Positions 33,901 to 42,155 of a stretch of DNA of 64,000 nucleotides are shown here, piece by piece. Both the position numbers and the translations under genes were made by a program. This DNA is from Actinomyces urinae (lineage in GTDB: Bacteria > Actinomycetota > Actinomycetes > Actinomycetales > Actinomycetaceae). Positions within the stretch are counted from its first letter, which is position 1, and each line of letters starts with the position of its first letter. The DNA lies in the NCBI RefSeq assembly GCF_900119695.1, contig NZ_LT632547.1, forward strand, positions 992,001 through 1,056,000. The letters are read 5' to 3'. The notes beneath the pieces were generated by a model. That model made no database searches, had not been told where the DNA came from, and worked only from the letters and a program-made list of their open reading frames with translations.

Positions 33901-34856
33901 TTCTTGACTTCAGGAGTCTTAGGGTCTGCGATCTTAGTGGCAAACGTTATAGTCGCTTCGGTTTTATCAAAGTCGGCAGGAAACTCGTAGGCAAGAGATT
34001 TCGTTTCTGCTTTGTAGGCACCATCAACTGGGGTGTCATTTACTTTGAACGAATCCTTGACGTACTCGCCGACCTTCGTTAGATCGTCTGTGAACTTCTC
34101 GCCAGCGAGGTTTTTGCCCGTGTTCGACTTCTTGCTTACCTTAACCGTCCAGAGGATTTCATCTCGTCTGGCCGGATCAGTGATTTTACCCGACTTAGTG
34201 AAGTCGTACTTTATCTCCTCTTCAACTTTCGGAAGCTTGTATTCCTTGTCGAATACTTTCACGACGCCCTGCTGCGAGCCAGGTTCGCTTCCTTCACCAG
34301 CGGCAGCTGAAAACTCTCCAGTAAAGGTGACAGCCACTTCTCTAGGGCCGTCCGCTTCGTAATTGAAGCTTCCGTCAGGGCTATGGAAATCCATCCTAGC
34401 CGTGACGCTCCGGTCACTACCCTGGGTGAGGGTGATCGTACCAATTTGTTTTCCATTATCCGCTTCACCCGGCGCATTCACATACACGGGAACTTTGGTT
34501 CCGGAGGCATCTTCCGGCTTAAAATTCTTACCCAGATTGAAGACGGCATAGTCTCCATCATTAATTTGGGCGTCTTCGGTAAGTCCGTTCGCGACCGGGG
34601 TGCCGATCAGCTTGTCATCTATAACGGAGAATTTGAAATCCATCTGAATTTCAAAAGGTTTCTCAGGATCAATGGTGTCACCTAGCTCCTTGCCCCCTTG
34701 CGTAACAACTCTGCTGGTGACCGTAACAGCATCGGTCTTATCGTTTCCGTCTGCCGCATTCGCCATCGAGGTGCCCGGGAAAATAAGCCCCGACAACCCC
34801 AGCAATATAGACATAACGACAAAACTCAACAAGATTCTGGATCGGCGTAACAACAT
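30948..34856 (-). CDS. Sortase-anchored adhesin with Cna/Sdr-like modules and SpaA domain
   Basis: 1302 residues. The signal peptide is residues about 1-35 (LLSFVVMSILLGLSGLIF...ANAADG). Residues about 40-350 resemble SDR/Cna-type Ig-like collagen or fibrinogen adhesion domains; several repeated beta-sandwich modules follow. Residues about 1110-1180 form a SpaA/CnaB prealbumin-like domain (GKPLSGAVFSYQDADGKDV). Then a wall-spanning P-E-S-T repeat, the sorting signal LSKTG, a hydrophobic span and RRTH. LSKTG departs from LPxTG at Pro. The ATG at 34856 has GGAGGAG six bases before it. It probably binds host matrix or forms a pilus tip; no sortase gene is nearby. Confidence 0.88.
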   Translation of the reverse strand: MLLRRSRILLSFVVMSILLGLSGLIFPGTSMANAADGNDKTDAVTVTSRVVTQGGKELGDTIDPEKPFEIQMDFKFSVIDDKLIGTPVANGLTEDAQINDGDYAVFNLGKNFKPEDASGTKVPVYVNAPGEADNGKQIGTITLTQGSDRSVTARMDFHSPDGSFNYEADGPREVAVTFTGEFSAAAGEGSEPGSQQGVVKVFDKEYKLPKVEEEIKYDFTKSGKITDPARRDEILWTVKVSKKSNTGKNLAGEKFTDDLTKVGEYVKDSFKVNDTPVDGAYKAETKSLAYEFPADFDKTEATITFATKIADPKTPEVKNVANLAYSHEDSKTAEAKVPVYKKPRIAKSLSGIEVEKDSTEKAMIWTIVAGTPHFNYGSAWIGDILRTEFEGQKAPKRQELTIEHSVSGKDGTWQPVAKENIETLSADAAKNFPDFPADENAPCPDTSAYTKEVYDLGLGWHAGTREADPKSKYKELQNHWIFLKELNGQYRFTVKLIFDKDDEVGKLQNDAEIRTCGDNVLPVTPPVYDGVATITKRAVKAYDPKFLNQGNIPWSITTDFSRVFPSEHRYVYELFYYGSEDEYKSEKGLNVKDALPEGTLESLINGKNSEGEGFVNFNQSYLKDSLKPANEEDKLTAKTFPLFNEGGKQIGELVQISGFTAVKSYQFQLQTHVQNLLDLTDKSGGSYSSRYKNTAVLVTGAGESLKTVPAAAKYDLEGRLLDKYAIEYDTDLDSMSSVSKNGWESGYRSWVTNIPLVDKQKTFNYKDRTALFRIDVNPTGLKLSEYAKSLGTPNLTDLKNLSVTDVLPEGFSLAPLTEGGADYFAIYEAEPVSPQFIDHGGIVIPGSTAFVTFMPPGKALKRVSADEAKVKFDKDKLTWNFSEYEGKPYFIVIKTKMSEDVFSDLVKNAAQAKFETYTNKVSLKAGDKDLADTGAKLEIKPYLLTKEDPKENDSQLDWTFTYKPFDQEFKDVIIEDELDENITISLDEEGQPKLDAFTVSRSNDLQPTGDYKDFSPVTLVKGDPKDGEVGISYDAATHKIRFKLPNTPDNVKPFAYKVQYPTSLRIINPDAEKIVNKVKAFASNVQPGASGEGSIDAQKYSAFARLKGMPYVALKKVNNEGKPLSGAVFSYQDADGKDVITVSDSAGMLYVMNLPEDKVTITELKAPEGFVKLSKPIVVEIAEKPYTVKSGLTEVTGDGSFKNPFEVPNGEEPEEPSEPSQPSEPSEPTTPSEPSEPTEPTEPSEPTEPSESNSTSPSSPSQTTGKPATGLSKTGVSDATLPLGIAALVLLAAGIVVVRRTH

Positions 34857-35275
34857 GTCTCCTCCACACCGCCAATAGTGTTCTGGCGTCAGAATACGCA
34901 CCTTTGTAAAGCTTATTCCTCAATTCCTCAACGCGGGGCGAAATGCGCGACGATGGTCCCAAATGACTCACTTTGTGGGACCGCCGATTACCTGTCGCAT
35001 TAACACCGTAACTCAACGGGCTCCATTAGCTGGCGCGGATTGATGTCGGCGCCCCACCCGCAGAGGCGTTGGTAGCTCACCATCTTCTCTGAAATCCCTC
35101 CACCCCTTATTTTCAAGAACGCTGTAGGTTCTTCTTCGGAACTACAACCCCGCACGCCAAAGGCGCCAACAAGAGTTCAGCCAATTAACGCAAACGAGAA
35201 GGTGTGATCCTCGTCACTTTCTCGCTTTCTAATGGATTAATTCTGCATCAAATGAGACACTAGTCACTACCCGCT
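34857..35275. other. Intergenic region between divergent adhesin and sugar operon
   Basis: No gene is seen. It must hold both promoters. A partial inverted repeat (GGTCCCAAA...TTTGTGGGACC, around 34954-34983) lies on the adhesin side and may be an operator. Confidence 0.4.
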
Positions 35276-35289
35276 TGAGAGCGCTCTCA
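35276..35289. promoter_or_regulatory. LacI-type operator O1 (CebR-like)
   Basis: The perfect palindrome TGAGAGCGCTCTCA differs from the CebR box known in Streptomyces (TGGGAGCGCTCCCA) by one symmetric pair. It overlaps a possible -35 (TTGAGA, 35275-35280). The likely ligand is the LacI protein encoded at 38673-39689. Confidence 0.8.
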
Positions 35290-35305
35290 CCAAGCACCAT
35301 AGCCG

Positions 35306-35319
35306 AGAGAGCGTTCTCA
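35306..35319. promoter_or_regulatory. LacI-type operator O2
   Basis: AGAGAGCGTTCTCA is a near-palindromic second copy exactly 30 bases after O1 (about three helical turns), so two dimers could bind on the same face. It lies 40 bases before the substrate-binding-protein start. Confidence 0.75.
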
Positions 35320-35358
35320 CAGATCAGGAACACTGGAGTTCTCGATGAAGGAGTACAC

Positions 35359-36651
35359 ATGACTCAAAAAACAACGCTTAAGCTCCTCAGTATTGCTGCT
35401 GTCTCAGCCCTCGCCCTCTCGGCCTGCGGTGGCGGTAGCAACGCCGGCAGTGGCGATTCTGGAGAAGAGGGAGGCGAAATCACCCTCACCGTTGCGACCT
35501 TCAACGAATTCGGGCTGGAGAACCTCTACAAGCAATACATGGAAGAACACCCGAACATCAAAATTGTTGAGAAAAAGGCAGCGACCTCGAATGAAGCGCG
35601 CGACAACATGAACACGCGTCTCGCGGCAGGCTCGGGATTATCGGACATTGAGGCCGTAGAAATCGACTGGATCCCCGAACTCATGCAGTATCCAGACCAG
35701 TTCGTTGACCTGTCTTCCGATAACGTCAAGGACCGTTGGCCTGACTACAAGACGGCCCCTGTGACTACCGAAGACGGTAAGCTCATCGGATACGGCACCG
35801 ACGCCGGTCCGCAAGCACTGTGCTACCGCGCAGACCTCTTCGCAAAAGCGAACCTACCAACCGATCGCAACGAAGTAGCCAGCCTACTCGAAGGAGGGTG
35901 GGATAAGTACTTCGAAGTTGGCAAACAATTTGTCGACAAGACCGGTATCCCCTGGTATGACGGCGCAGCCGCTACTTACCAAGGCATGCTCAACCAGATC
36001 GAAAACCCGTTTGAGAACTCCGACGGCTCCGTCATTCCCCTAGCAGACAATCAGCCGATTAAGAAGATCTACGACGAACTTGCCACGCAAACAGATAACG
36101 GCCTCTCTGCAGGCTTTTCGCAATGGAGCGAAGACTGGACCAATGCGTTCCAAAACGACGGGTTTGCAACAATGCTCTGCCCGCCCTGGATGCTCGGTGT
36201 TGTTGAAGGCAACGCTGCCGGTGTCGAAGGCTGGGACGTAGCCCCCGTATACCCCGGCGGCGGTGGCAACTGGGGCGGTTCCTACCTCACGGTCCCCACA
36301 CAAGGCAAGCACCAGGAAGAAGCTAAGGCCCTAGCAGATTGGCTCACTGCCCCCGAACAGCAGATTGAGGCATTCAAGACCAAGGGCAACTTCCCCTCGC
36401 AGACCGATGCTCTAGATAACCCAGACCTTCTCGAATACAAGAGCGAGTTCTTCAACAACGCCCCCGTTGGTGAGATCTTCTCCGAGATGTCCAAACGCAT
36501 CACCGTCTCTCCGTACAAGAGCACGCACTTCTTCCCAGTAACCACTATCGTCACCGACGCCCTCACCCGCGTTGACGTAGATAGCACGGACACACCACAG
36601 TCCTCCTGGGAGAAGGCCCTAGCCGAGTTCGATCAGCTCGGAATCAACTAG
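35359..36651 (+). CDS. Sugar ABC transporter substrate-binding lipoprotein (CebE-like)
   Basis: 430 residues. The lipobox LALSACGGG follows a hydrophobic signal, so the mature protein is lipid-anchored outside the membrane. The family-1 extracellular solute-binding fold is seen in ITLTVATFNEFGLENLYKQY, then GLSDIEAVEIDW and the C-terminal TDALTRV region. GAAGGAG precedes ATG 35359. Placement before two permeases, a LacI repressor with CebR-like operators and a beta-glucosidase points to cellobiose or another beta-glucoside; the sugar is inferred. Confidence 0.9.
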   Translation: MTQKTTLKLLSIAAVSALALSACGGGSNAGSGDSGEEGGEITLTVATFNEFGLENLYKQYMEEHPNIKIVEKKAATSNEARDNMNTRLAAGSGLSDIEAVEIDWIPELMQYPDQFVDLSSDNVKDRWPDYKTAPVTTEDGKLIGYGTDAGPQALCYRADLFAKANLPTDRNEVASLLEGGWDKYFEVGKQFVDKTGIPWYDGAAATYQGMLNQIENPFENSDGSVIPLADNQPIKKIYDELATQTDNGLSAGFSQWSEDWTNAFQNDGFATMLCPPWMLGVVEGNAAGVEGWDVAPVYPGGGGNWGGSYLTVPTQGKHQEEAKALADWLTAPEQQIEAFKTKGNFPSQTDALDNPDLLEYKSEFFNNAPVGEIFSEMSKRITVSPYKSTHFFPVTTIVTDALTRVDVDSTDTPQSSWEKALAEFDQLGIN

Positions 36652-36658
36652 CGAACAC

Positions 36659-36689
36659 GTGTGGTGGGAGGGCAAACCTCCCACCACAC
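36659..36689 (+). repeat. Intercistronic hairpin between binding protein and permease
   Basis: Perfect 13-base arms (36659-36671 and 36677-36689) with a 5-base loop, no T tract. It sits seven bases after the binding-protein stop. Such structures commonly protect the upstream message and lower permease expression. Confidence 0.75.
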
Positions 36690-36709
36690 ACTCACAGAAA
36701 GGCACCGCA

Positions 36710-37741
36710 TTGTCGATCACCTCTAGGCCTACACCTACCGGCCTCAAAAATCGGCGTAAGAACGGACTTGGCGCCACGCCTTACGTATTCATTGCGCCTT
36801 TCTTCATCATTTTCGCAATCACCGGTCTATTCCCGCTCATCTACACTGCCTGGGTTTCACTCCACAACTGGCATCTGATTGGAGGCCAGCAGAGCTTTGT
36901 CGGAATGGAAAACTTCTCACTAGTCTTGCAGCACCCCACCTTCTGGATCGCGTTGCGCAACACCTTCTCCATATTCCTGCTCTCGTCCGTCCCCCAAATC
37001 ATCATTGCGATCCTCATCGCATACATGCTGGACGCCAACCTTCGCGCTAAAACCTTTTGGCGCATGGGTGTTCTCTTGCCATATGTGGTTGCTCCAGTTG
37101 CCGTTTCAATCATTTTCTCCAAACTGTTTGCTGACCAGTCAGGCATGATCAACGTTATCCTTGAAAACATTGGACTTACTGGCGTTGGATGGCATTCAGA
37201 TGCCTTTTGGGCGCACATTGCAATCGCCTCCATGGTGAACTTTCGCTGGACCGGCTATAACTCCCTGATTCTTTTGGCGGCCATGCAGGCCGTGCCAAAC
37301 GATCTTTACGAGGCGGCAACGGTTGACGGAGCAGGTAGAGCGCGCCAGTTCTTCTCAGTTACTATCCCCCAGCTTCGCGCCACACTAATCTTCGTGATTA
37401 TTAACTCCACCATTGGCGGCCTCCAGATCTTCGATGAGCCGCGCATGTACGACCAGATTGGCACGGGAGGCAGCGACAATCAATGGCTGACCCTAACCAT
37501 GTACCTGTACAACCTGGCGTGGGGCGATCAGAAGAGCCTCGGTAAGGGTTCAGCCGTTGCAATCATCCTGTTCATCATCATCCTCATCTTCGCCCTCATC
37601 TCGTTCTATCTGACCAAACAGATCGCCTCTAGCGCCATGCCCACTGCAAAAACCCGTCACCATCTCAAGGGTTCGGGGCATTCCAACGCGAGTGCGCAAG
37701 CAGCCACAACCGTCCTCACCGAAAAAGGAGCATTCGAATGA
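36710..37741 (+). CDS. Sugar ABC transporter permease 1 (CebF/MalF-like)
   Basis: 343 residues with six membrane helices. The MalF-type features are PYVFIAPFFIIFAITGLFPL at TM1 and the EAA loop YEAATVDGAGRARQFFSVTIP that docks to the ATPase. The start is TTG 36710, chosen for the AGAAAGG site nine bases upstream. It overlaps the second permease by four bases. Confidence 0.9.
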   Translation: MSITSRPTPTGLKNRRKNGLGATPYVFIAPFFIIFAITGLFPLIYTAWVSLHNWHLIGGQQSFVGMENFSLVLQHPTFWIALRNTFSIFLLSSVPQIIIAILIAYMLDANLRAKTFWRMGVLLPYVVAPVAVSIIFSKLFADQSGMINVILENIGLTGVGWHSDAFWAHIAIASMVNFRWTGYNSLILLAAMQAVPNDLYEAATVDGAGRARQFFSVTIPQLRATLIFVIINSTIGGLQIFDEPRMYDQIGTGGSDNQWLTLTMYLYNLAWGDQKSLGKGSAVAIILFIIILIFALISFYLTKQIASSAMPTAKTRHHLKGSGHSNASAQAATTVLTEKGAFE

Positions 37742-38667
37742 GCAACGAAGTTTCAATCGCAACGCTCAAACAAACCGCGGGGCCAGGTGTGGCCAAGGCA
37801 GCAGCCCGGAAACGTAAGAAGAGGACCAGTACGGCTATTGGATCGTCGCGCCAGCCAGGTACGTTCAACTATGCGTTTCTCGTTATCCTAATCGTGCTTT
37901 CCGCTGCGCCGCTTTATTACGCATTCTTACTGGCATCCTCAAACGCTGTCCACATTGCGCAAAACCCGATTCCTTCTCTGATACCACAAGGACAATTTTT
38001 CGAAAACATTCAACGGGTGCGCGATTCCGGTCTAGACCTGATAGGTGCACTCACAAACTCGATCCTGGTTGCCGTGATCACTTCGCTTAGCGTCGTGTTC
38101 TTTTCTACCCTCGCCGGATTCGCGTTTTCAAAACTTCGTTTCCGAGGCCGTGAAGGTCTGCTTACATTCGTGATCGCAACTATGGCGATTCCAGCGCAGC
38201 TGGGCGTCATTCCACTGTTCATGGTGATGGCCAAACTCGGTTGGACAGACGAGCTGAAAGCCGTGATTATTCCGGCAATGGTCTCTGCATTCGGCGTGTT
38301 CTGGATGACTCAGTACATTCGTGACGCCCTGCCATACGAGCTGGTGGAATCTGCACGCGTGGACGGCGCCTCACTATTCCGCGTGTTCTGGTCCGTTGCA
38401 TTACCAACCGCACGCCCGGCAGCATCGATGCTCGGCCTATTCACATTCGTTGGCTCATGGACAAACTTCTTCTGGCCATTCATCGTGCTTGGAGCCTCTA
38501 AACCAACCCTGCCGGTGGCGCTACAATTGCTCCAAGCTTCATATTTCAAGGATTACTCCCTAATCATGACCGGGGTTGTCATTGCAACCGTCCCGCTTCT
38601 ACTCTTATTCTTCTTCGCAGGACGTCAGTTGGTTAGCGGAATCATGCAAGGAGCGGTAAAGGGGTAA
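37738..38667 (+). CDS. Sugar ABC transporter permease 2 (CebG/MalG-like)
   Basis: 309 residues with six membrane helices. The EAA loop is YELVESARVDGASLFRVFWS, and the C-terminal end is SGIMQGAVKG, as in MalG-type proteins. No ATPase gene is present in the operon, as in the ceb system, where the shared MsiK ATPase encoded elsewhere is used. Confidence 0.9.
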   Translation: MSNEVSIATLKQTAGPGVAKAAARKRKKRTSTAIGSSRQPGTFNYAFLVILIVLSAAPLYYAFLLASSNAVHIAQNPIPSLIPQGQFFENIQRVRDSGLDLIGALTNSILVAVITSLSVVFFSTLAGFAFSKLRFRGREGLLTFVIATMAIPAQLGVIPLFMVMAKLGWTDELKAVIIPAMVSAFGVFWMTQYIRDALPYELVESARVDGASLFRVFWSVALPTARPAASMLGLFTFVGSWTNFFWPFIVLGASKPTLPVALQLLQASYFKDYSLIMTGVVIATVPLLLLFFFAGRQLVSGIMQGAVKG

Positions 38668-38672
38668 ATGCG

Positions 38673-39689
38673 ATGAATGCCGAACGGGTAACGCTGGAGG
38701 ACGTTGCGGCACGCGCCCGAGTATCTAGGGCAACCGCGTCACGAGTTGTTCGCGGAGAACAAAATGTGAGCCCGAAGAAGATGAAGGCAGTACGCAAAGC
38801 TATTGCCGAGCTTGGATACCACCCAAACTCGGCAGCACGCACCCTCGTCACCAAGCGGGCAGGAGTGATCGCTATCGTCATCCCCGAGCCCGACAGTCGC
38901 GTTTTTTCTGACAGCTTTTTTGGCCGTACCATTCAAGCAATCTCCAGGGAACTAGACCGAAGGGATTCTCAACCCGTTCTCGTATTCTTCTCCACCCCGG
39001 AAGAGTCTAGACGCACAGAAGCGTTCCTAACCAGCGGTGCTGTGGACGGAGCGATCGTGCTATCACATCACCAGCAGAGTGGCGAAATTGACCGTCTTCG
39101 TAACACGTTTGTGCCAACCGTTTTCATTGGTCGTCTGGAACAAGACGCGCGTTATTGGGTGGACTCCGATAACTACCATGGTGGCGAGGAAGCAGCGAAT
39201 GCGCTGATTGAGAGCGGGTGCAAGCACCCAGCGACGATCTCAGGCCCGCTAAACATGATCGCAGGCAAGGATCGCCTAGCTGGATTCACAGATCGTCTGG
39301 CCGATAACAACCTGCAGGCCGTGGTCCACGAGGGAGACTTCACCTACCGCTCTGGCTACGATGCCGGACAGAAACTTTTGCCTGCCATCGTCGCGGGAGA
39401 AATTGATGGAATATTTGTTGGCTCTGATCTGATGGCAAGCGGTGTCCTAGACGCACTAAAAGAGACCAAAACAACGTTCTCCCTGCCAATAATCGCCTTC
39501 GATAATTCACCGCTTGCAGAGCAACTGAACCTCACTTCTATTACGAACCCTACGGAACAACTCGCGCGAGAGGCAACAAATCTTCTTGAGGCGCAACTAA
39601 GCAGAACATGGGACGGAAACCCCGTGGTGTTGCCGGTAGCCTTGATCCCGCGCCGCACCACTCATACCTTCCGAAACAGCCAAAATTAA
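38673..39689 (+). CDS. LacI-family repressor (CebR-like)
   Basis: 338 residues. The N-terminal HTH is VTLEDVAARARVSRATASRV with the hinge helix NSAARTLVTKR. A periplasmic-binding-protein-like sensor domain follows to the end. It is encoded five bases after the permease gene and before the glucosidase. The two TGAGAGCGCTCTCA-type operators at the head of the operon are its probable targets, giving autoregulation and release by an incoming disaccharide. Confidence 0.9.
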   Translation: MNAERVTLEDVAARARVSRATASRVVRGEQNVSPKKMKAVRKAIAELGYHPNSAARTLVTKRAGVIAIVIPEPDSRVFSDSFFGRTIQAISRELDRRDSQPVLVFFSTPEESRRTEAFLTSGAVDGAIVLSHHQQSGEIDRLRNTFVPTVFIGRLEQDARYWVDSDNYHGGEEAANALIESGCKHPATISGPLNMIAGKDRLAGFTDRLADNNLQAVVHEGDFTYRSGYDAGQKLLPAIVAGEIDGIFVGSDLMASGVLDALKETKTTFSLPIIAFDNSPLAEQLNLTSITNPTEQLAREATNLLEAQLSRTWDGNPVVLPVALIPRRTTHTFRNSQN

Positions 39690-39707
39690 GGCTTTGAAAG
39701 GCAGATC

Positions 39708-42086
39708 ATGACGAACGAAATGCTCTCGCAAACCTCTACCAAGGCATCGGGCGATGGAGCAGGACTTAATCCGAAACTCGCCGAACTTGCTGGAATAGCA
39801 GCGGCCAAAGGAGCCACGCTTCTGCGAAACAATGGGGTTTTGCCCTTAGAAGAGGGCAATACGCTGGCAGTTTTTGGGCGCGTGGCACGCGACTGGATTG
39901 CGGTGGGCTACGGCTCGGGCGGCGATGTGAACCCACCCTACGTTACAAATCTGATTGACTCACTGCGCGAACTCGGGGTTGCCATGGATGCCGACCTCGC
40001 TACCAAATATGAGGAGTGGTGCGCGGCAAACCCCGTGGATCCGGGCGAAGGGTGGGGGAAGTGGCCGCTCTCGTTTGACGAGATGCCTATGTCGGATGCG
40101 GACATTGAGGCCGCGGCATCCCGTTGTGGCACTGCCCTGGTGGTTATTGGACGCGCAGCCGGTGAGGACCGCGACTCTTTGCTGCAGGAGGGCTCCTACT
40201 ACCTCACTAATGACGAGCTATCCCTGCTAGAGCGGGTGAACAAGGCGTTCGCTCGCACCGTTGCCATCGTCGTGACCGGTAACGTCATGGACCTGGCGTG
40301 GGCGGAAGAGCTTGACGTTGACGGCCTGCTGCTCGCGTGGGCGGGCGGGCAAGAAGGAGCCCGCGCAATCGCGAAAATCTTGGTTGGCGAGCTGGAGCCG
40401 GGCGGACGTCTAACCGACACGATCGCATACCGCTACGAGGACTACCCCAGCCACGAACACTTTGGCGACCTAGATGCGAACACCTACGTTGAGGACATTT
40501 ACGTTGGCTACCGTTATTTCGAAACTTTTGCCAAAGAAAAAGTGCAGTACCCGTTTGGTTTCGGCTTGGGGTATTCAACGCATGAGTATTCCGACCAGAC
40601 CATCCAGATTTGCGCCGAGGGCGTGAGCGTATCCGCAACTGTTACGAACACTGGATCCGCGAAGTCCTCCGCGGTGGCGCAACTATACGTGCGCAAACCG
40701 GGCCGGCTGAACGGGGCGCCCGAGCGGGAACTCGTAGGATTTTGGCGCTCCCCCGACCTCGCTGCCGGCGAAAGCGCGCAATTCACAATTACCGCAACGC
40801 TGCGAAACCTCGCGGTTTACGATGACCGGGCGGGCCGGGACACCAGCCACTGTTGGGTTTTAGAGGAAGGCAGCTACGCCCTCTTCCTCGGAGATGATGT
40901 GCGTGAGGCGCGCGAGATCGGAAAGGTTCAGTTCGACCACAAAGTTTTGGAGCGGTTGGAGCAGGCCGCAGCTCCCGTCGTTGCGTTTGACCGCTACGTT
41001 CGCGAGGCGGGCGCGGATGCTGTGAAGCTGGAGCCCGTTCCGATGAGTGAGGTTGATTTAGCCGGGCGCGTCACGCAGTGCTTGCCGAAGTCCTCTGGCA
41101 ATCCCGCGAGCGCCGAAAATGCGCGTTTCGAAGACGTCTTGGCCGGGCGCGTTTCTACCGCTGATTTTGCGGCGTCGCTGTCTAATCGCGACCTCGCTGA
41201 TCTGACTTACGGTGACGTGACCATGAACTCGCCGCTGGGAGCGCCGGGCAACGCGGGGGCTTTAGGCGGAGTGACGCAGGCTTTGCGCGCTAAGGGGGTT
41301 CCTCCCGCAATCACCACGGACGGTCCGTCCGGGCTACGTTTGAATGCGGCCGCCACGCTTCTTCCATGCGGGACGGCACTGGCCTCCACTTGGGATCCGC
41401 AGCTGATTGAGCAAATGGCGGCTTTGCATGGGGAAGAAATGGCTCGGCTGGGCTCCGACATCATTTTGAGCCCAGGTATGAACATTCACCGCGATCCGCT
41501 GTGCGGGCGAAACTTTGAATACTATTCGGAAGACCCACTGATCACGGGCCGCTTTGGTGCCGCGATTGTACGGGGTGTTCAAAGCCGGGGACGCAGCGCA
41601 TGTCCGAAGCATTTTGCGGTCAACAACCAAGAAACGAACCGCATTTACAATGATTCGCGCCTGTCCGAACGCGCGCTACGCGAAATCTATTTGCGTGGTT
41701 TTGAAATGGTGGTGAAGGACGCCGGCCCGCATTTCATCATGACATCCTACAACAAGATAAATGGGGTGTGGGGCCACTACCACTACGACCTGGTGCAGAC
41801 CGTGCTTTTTGGTGAGTGGGGTTACCGCGGTGCGGTGATGACGGACTGGTGGATGCGGATGGCTCCGGACCCGAACTTTGCGGGCGTGTACGATTCGGCA
41901 TACCGCGTGCGCGCGGGCGTGGACGTGCTGATGCCCGGGGGCGACGTGCACCAAGGCACCACTCGGGAAGACTCCGTATTCGAATGCTTGGAGGCCGGCA
42001 CCTTGACGCGCGGTGAGGCCGAACGTAGCGCGGTGCGAGTGCTCGACTTCCTCAAAATGCGATACGCAACCCTGAGCGCAAAATAG
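39708..42086 (+). CDS. GH3 beta-glucosidase, circularly permuted
   Basis: 792 residues. The usual C-terminal half comes first: GH3_C (AAAKGATLLRNNGVLPLEEG, about residues 33-250) and an Fn3-like part (about 280-360). The catalytic TIM-barrel domain follows (about 520-790; TTDGPSGLR, GRNFEYYSEDPLITG and KHFAVNNQE). The nucleophile Asp is in AVMTDWWMR near residue 712. This reversed order is known in a subset of GH3 enzymes such as Ruminococcus BglA. No signal peptide: it cleaves the imported disaccharide in the cytoplasm. It is the last gene of the operon. Confidence 0.88.
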   Translation: MTNEMLSQTSTKASGDGAGLNPKLAELAGIAAAKGATLLRNNGVLPLEEGNTLAVFGRVARDWIAVGYGSGGDVNPPYVTNLIDSLRELGVAMDADLATKYEEWCAANPVDPGEGWGKWPLSFDEMPMSDADIEAAASRCGTALVVIGRAAGEDRDSLLQEGSYYLTNDELSLLERVNKAFARTVAIVVTGNVMDLAWAEELDVDGLLLAWAGGQEGARAIAKILVGELEPGGRLTDTIAYRYEDYPSHEHFGDLDANTYVEDIYVGYRYFETFAKEKVQYPFGFGLGYSTHEYSDQTIQICAEGVSVSATVTNTGSAKSSAVAQLYVRKPGRLNGAPERELVGFWRSPDLAAGESAQFTITATLRNLAVYDDRAGRDTSHCWVLEEGSYALFLGDDVREAREIGKVQFDHKVLERLEQAAAPVVAFDRYVREAGADAVKLEPVPMSEVDLAGRVTQCLPKSSGNPASAENARFEDVLAGRVSTADFAASLSNRDLADLTYGDVTMNSPLGAPGNAGALGGVTQALRAKGVPPAITTDGPSGLRLNAAATLLPCGTALASTWDPQLIEQMAALHGEEMARLGSDIILSPGMNIHRDPLCGRNFEYYSEDPLITGRFGAAIVRGVQSRGRSACPKHFAVNNQETNRIYNDSRLSERALREIYLRGFEMVVKDAGPHFIMTSYNKINGVWGHYHYDLVQTVLFGEWGYRGAVMTDWWMRMAPDPNFAGVYDSAYRVRAGVDVLMPGGDVHQGTTREDSVFECLEAGTLTRGEAERSAVRVLDFLKMRYATLSAK

Positions 42087-42087
42087 A

Positions 42088-42129
42088 AAACGTTGTGCCG
42101 GCCCCGGAAGTAAGGCCGGCACAACGTTT
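42088..42129. terminator. Bidirectional terminator between convergent sugar operons
   Basis: Sixteen-base arms 42088-42103 and 42114-42129 are exact complements with A and T runs outside the stem, serving both the glucosidase and the phosphatase genes. Confidence 0.85.
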
Positions 42130-42155
42130 ATACGTGTTACGTCAACACGTAAACA

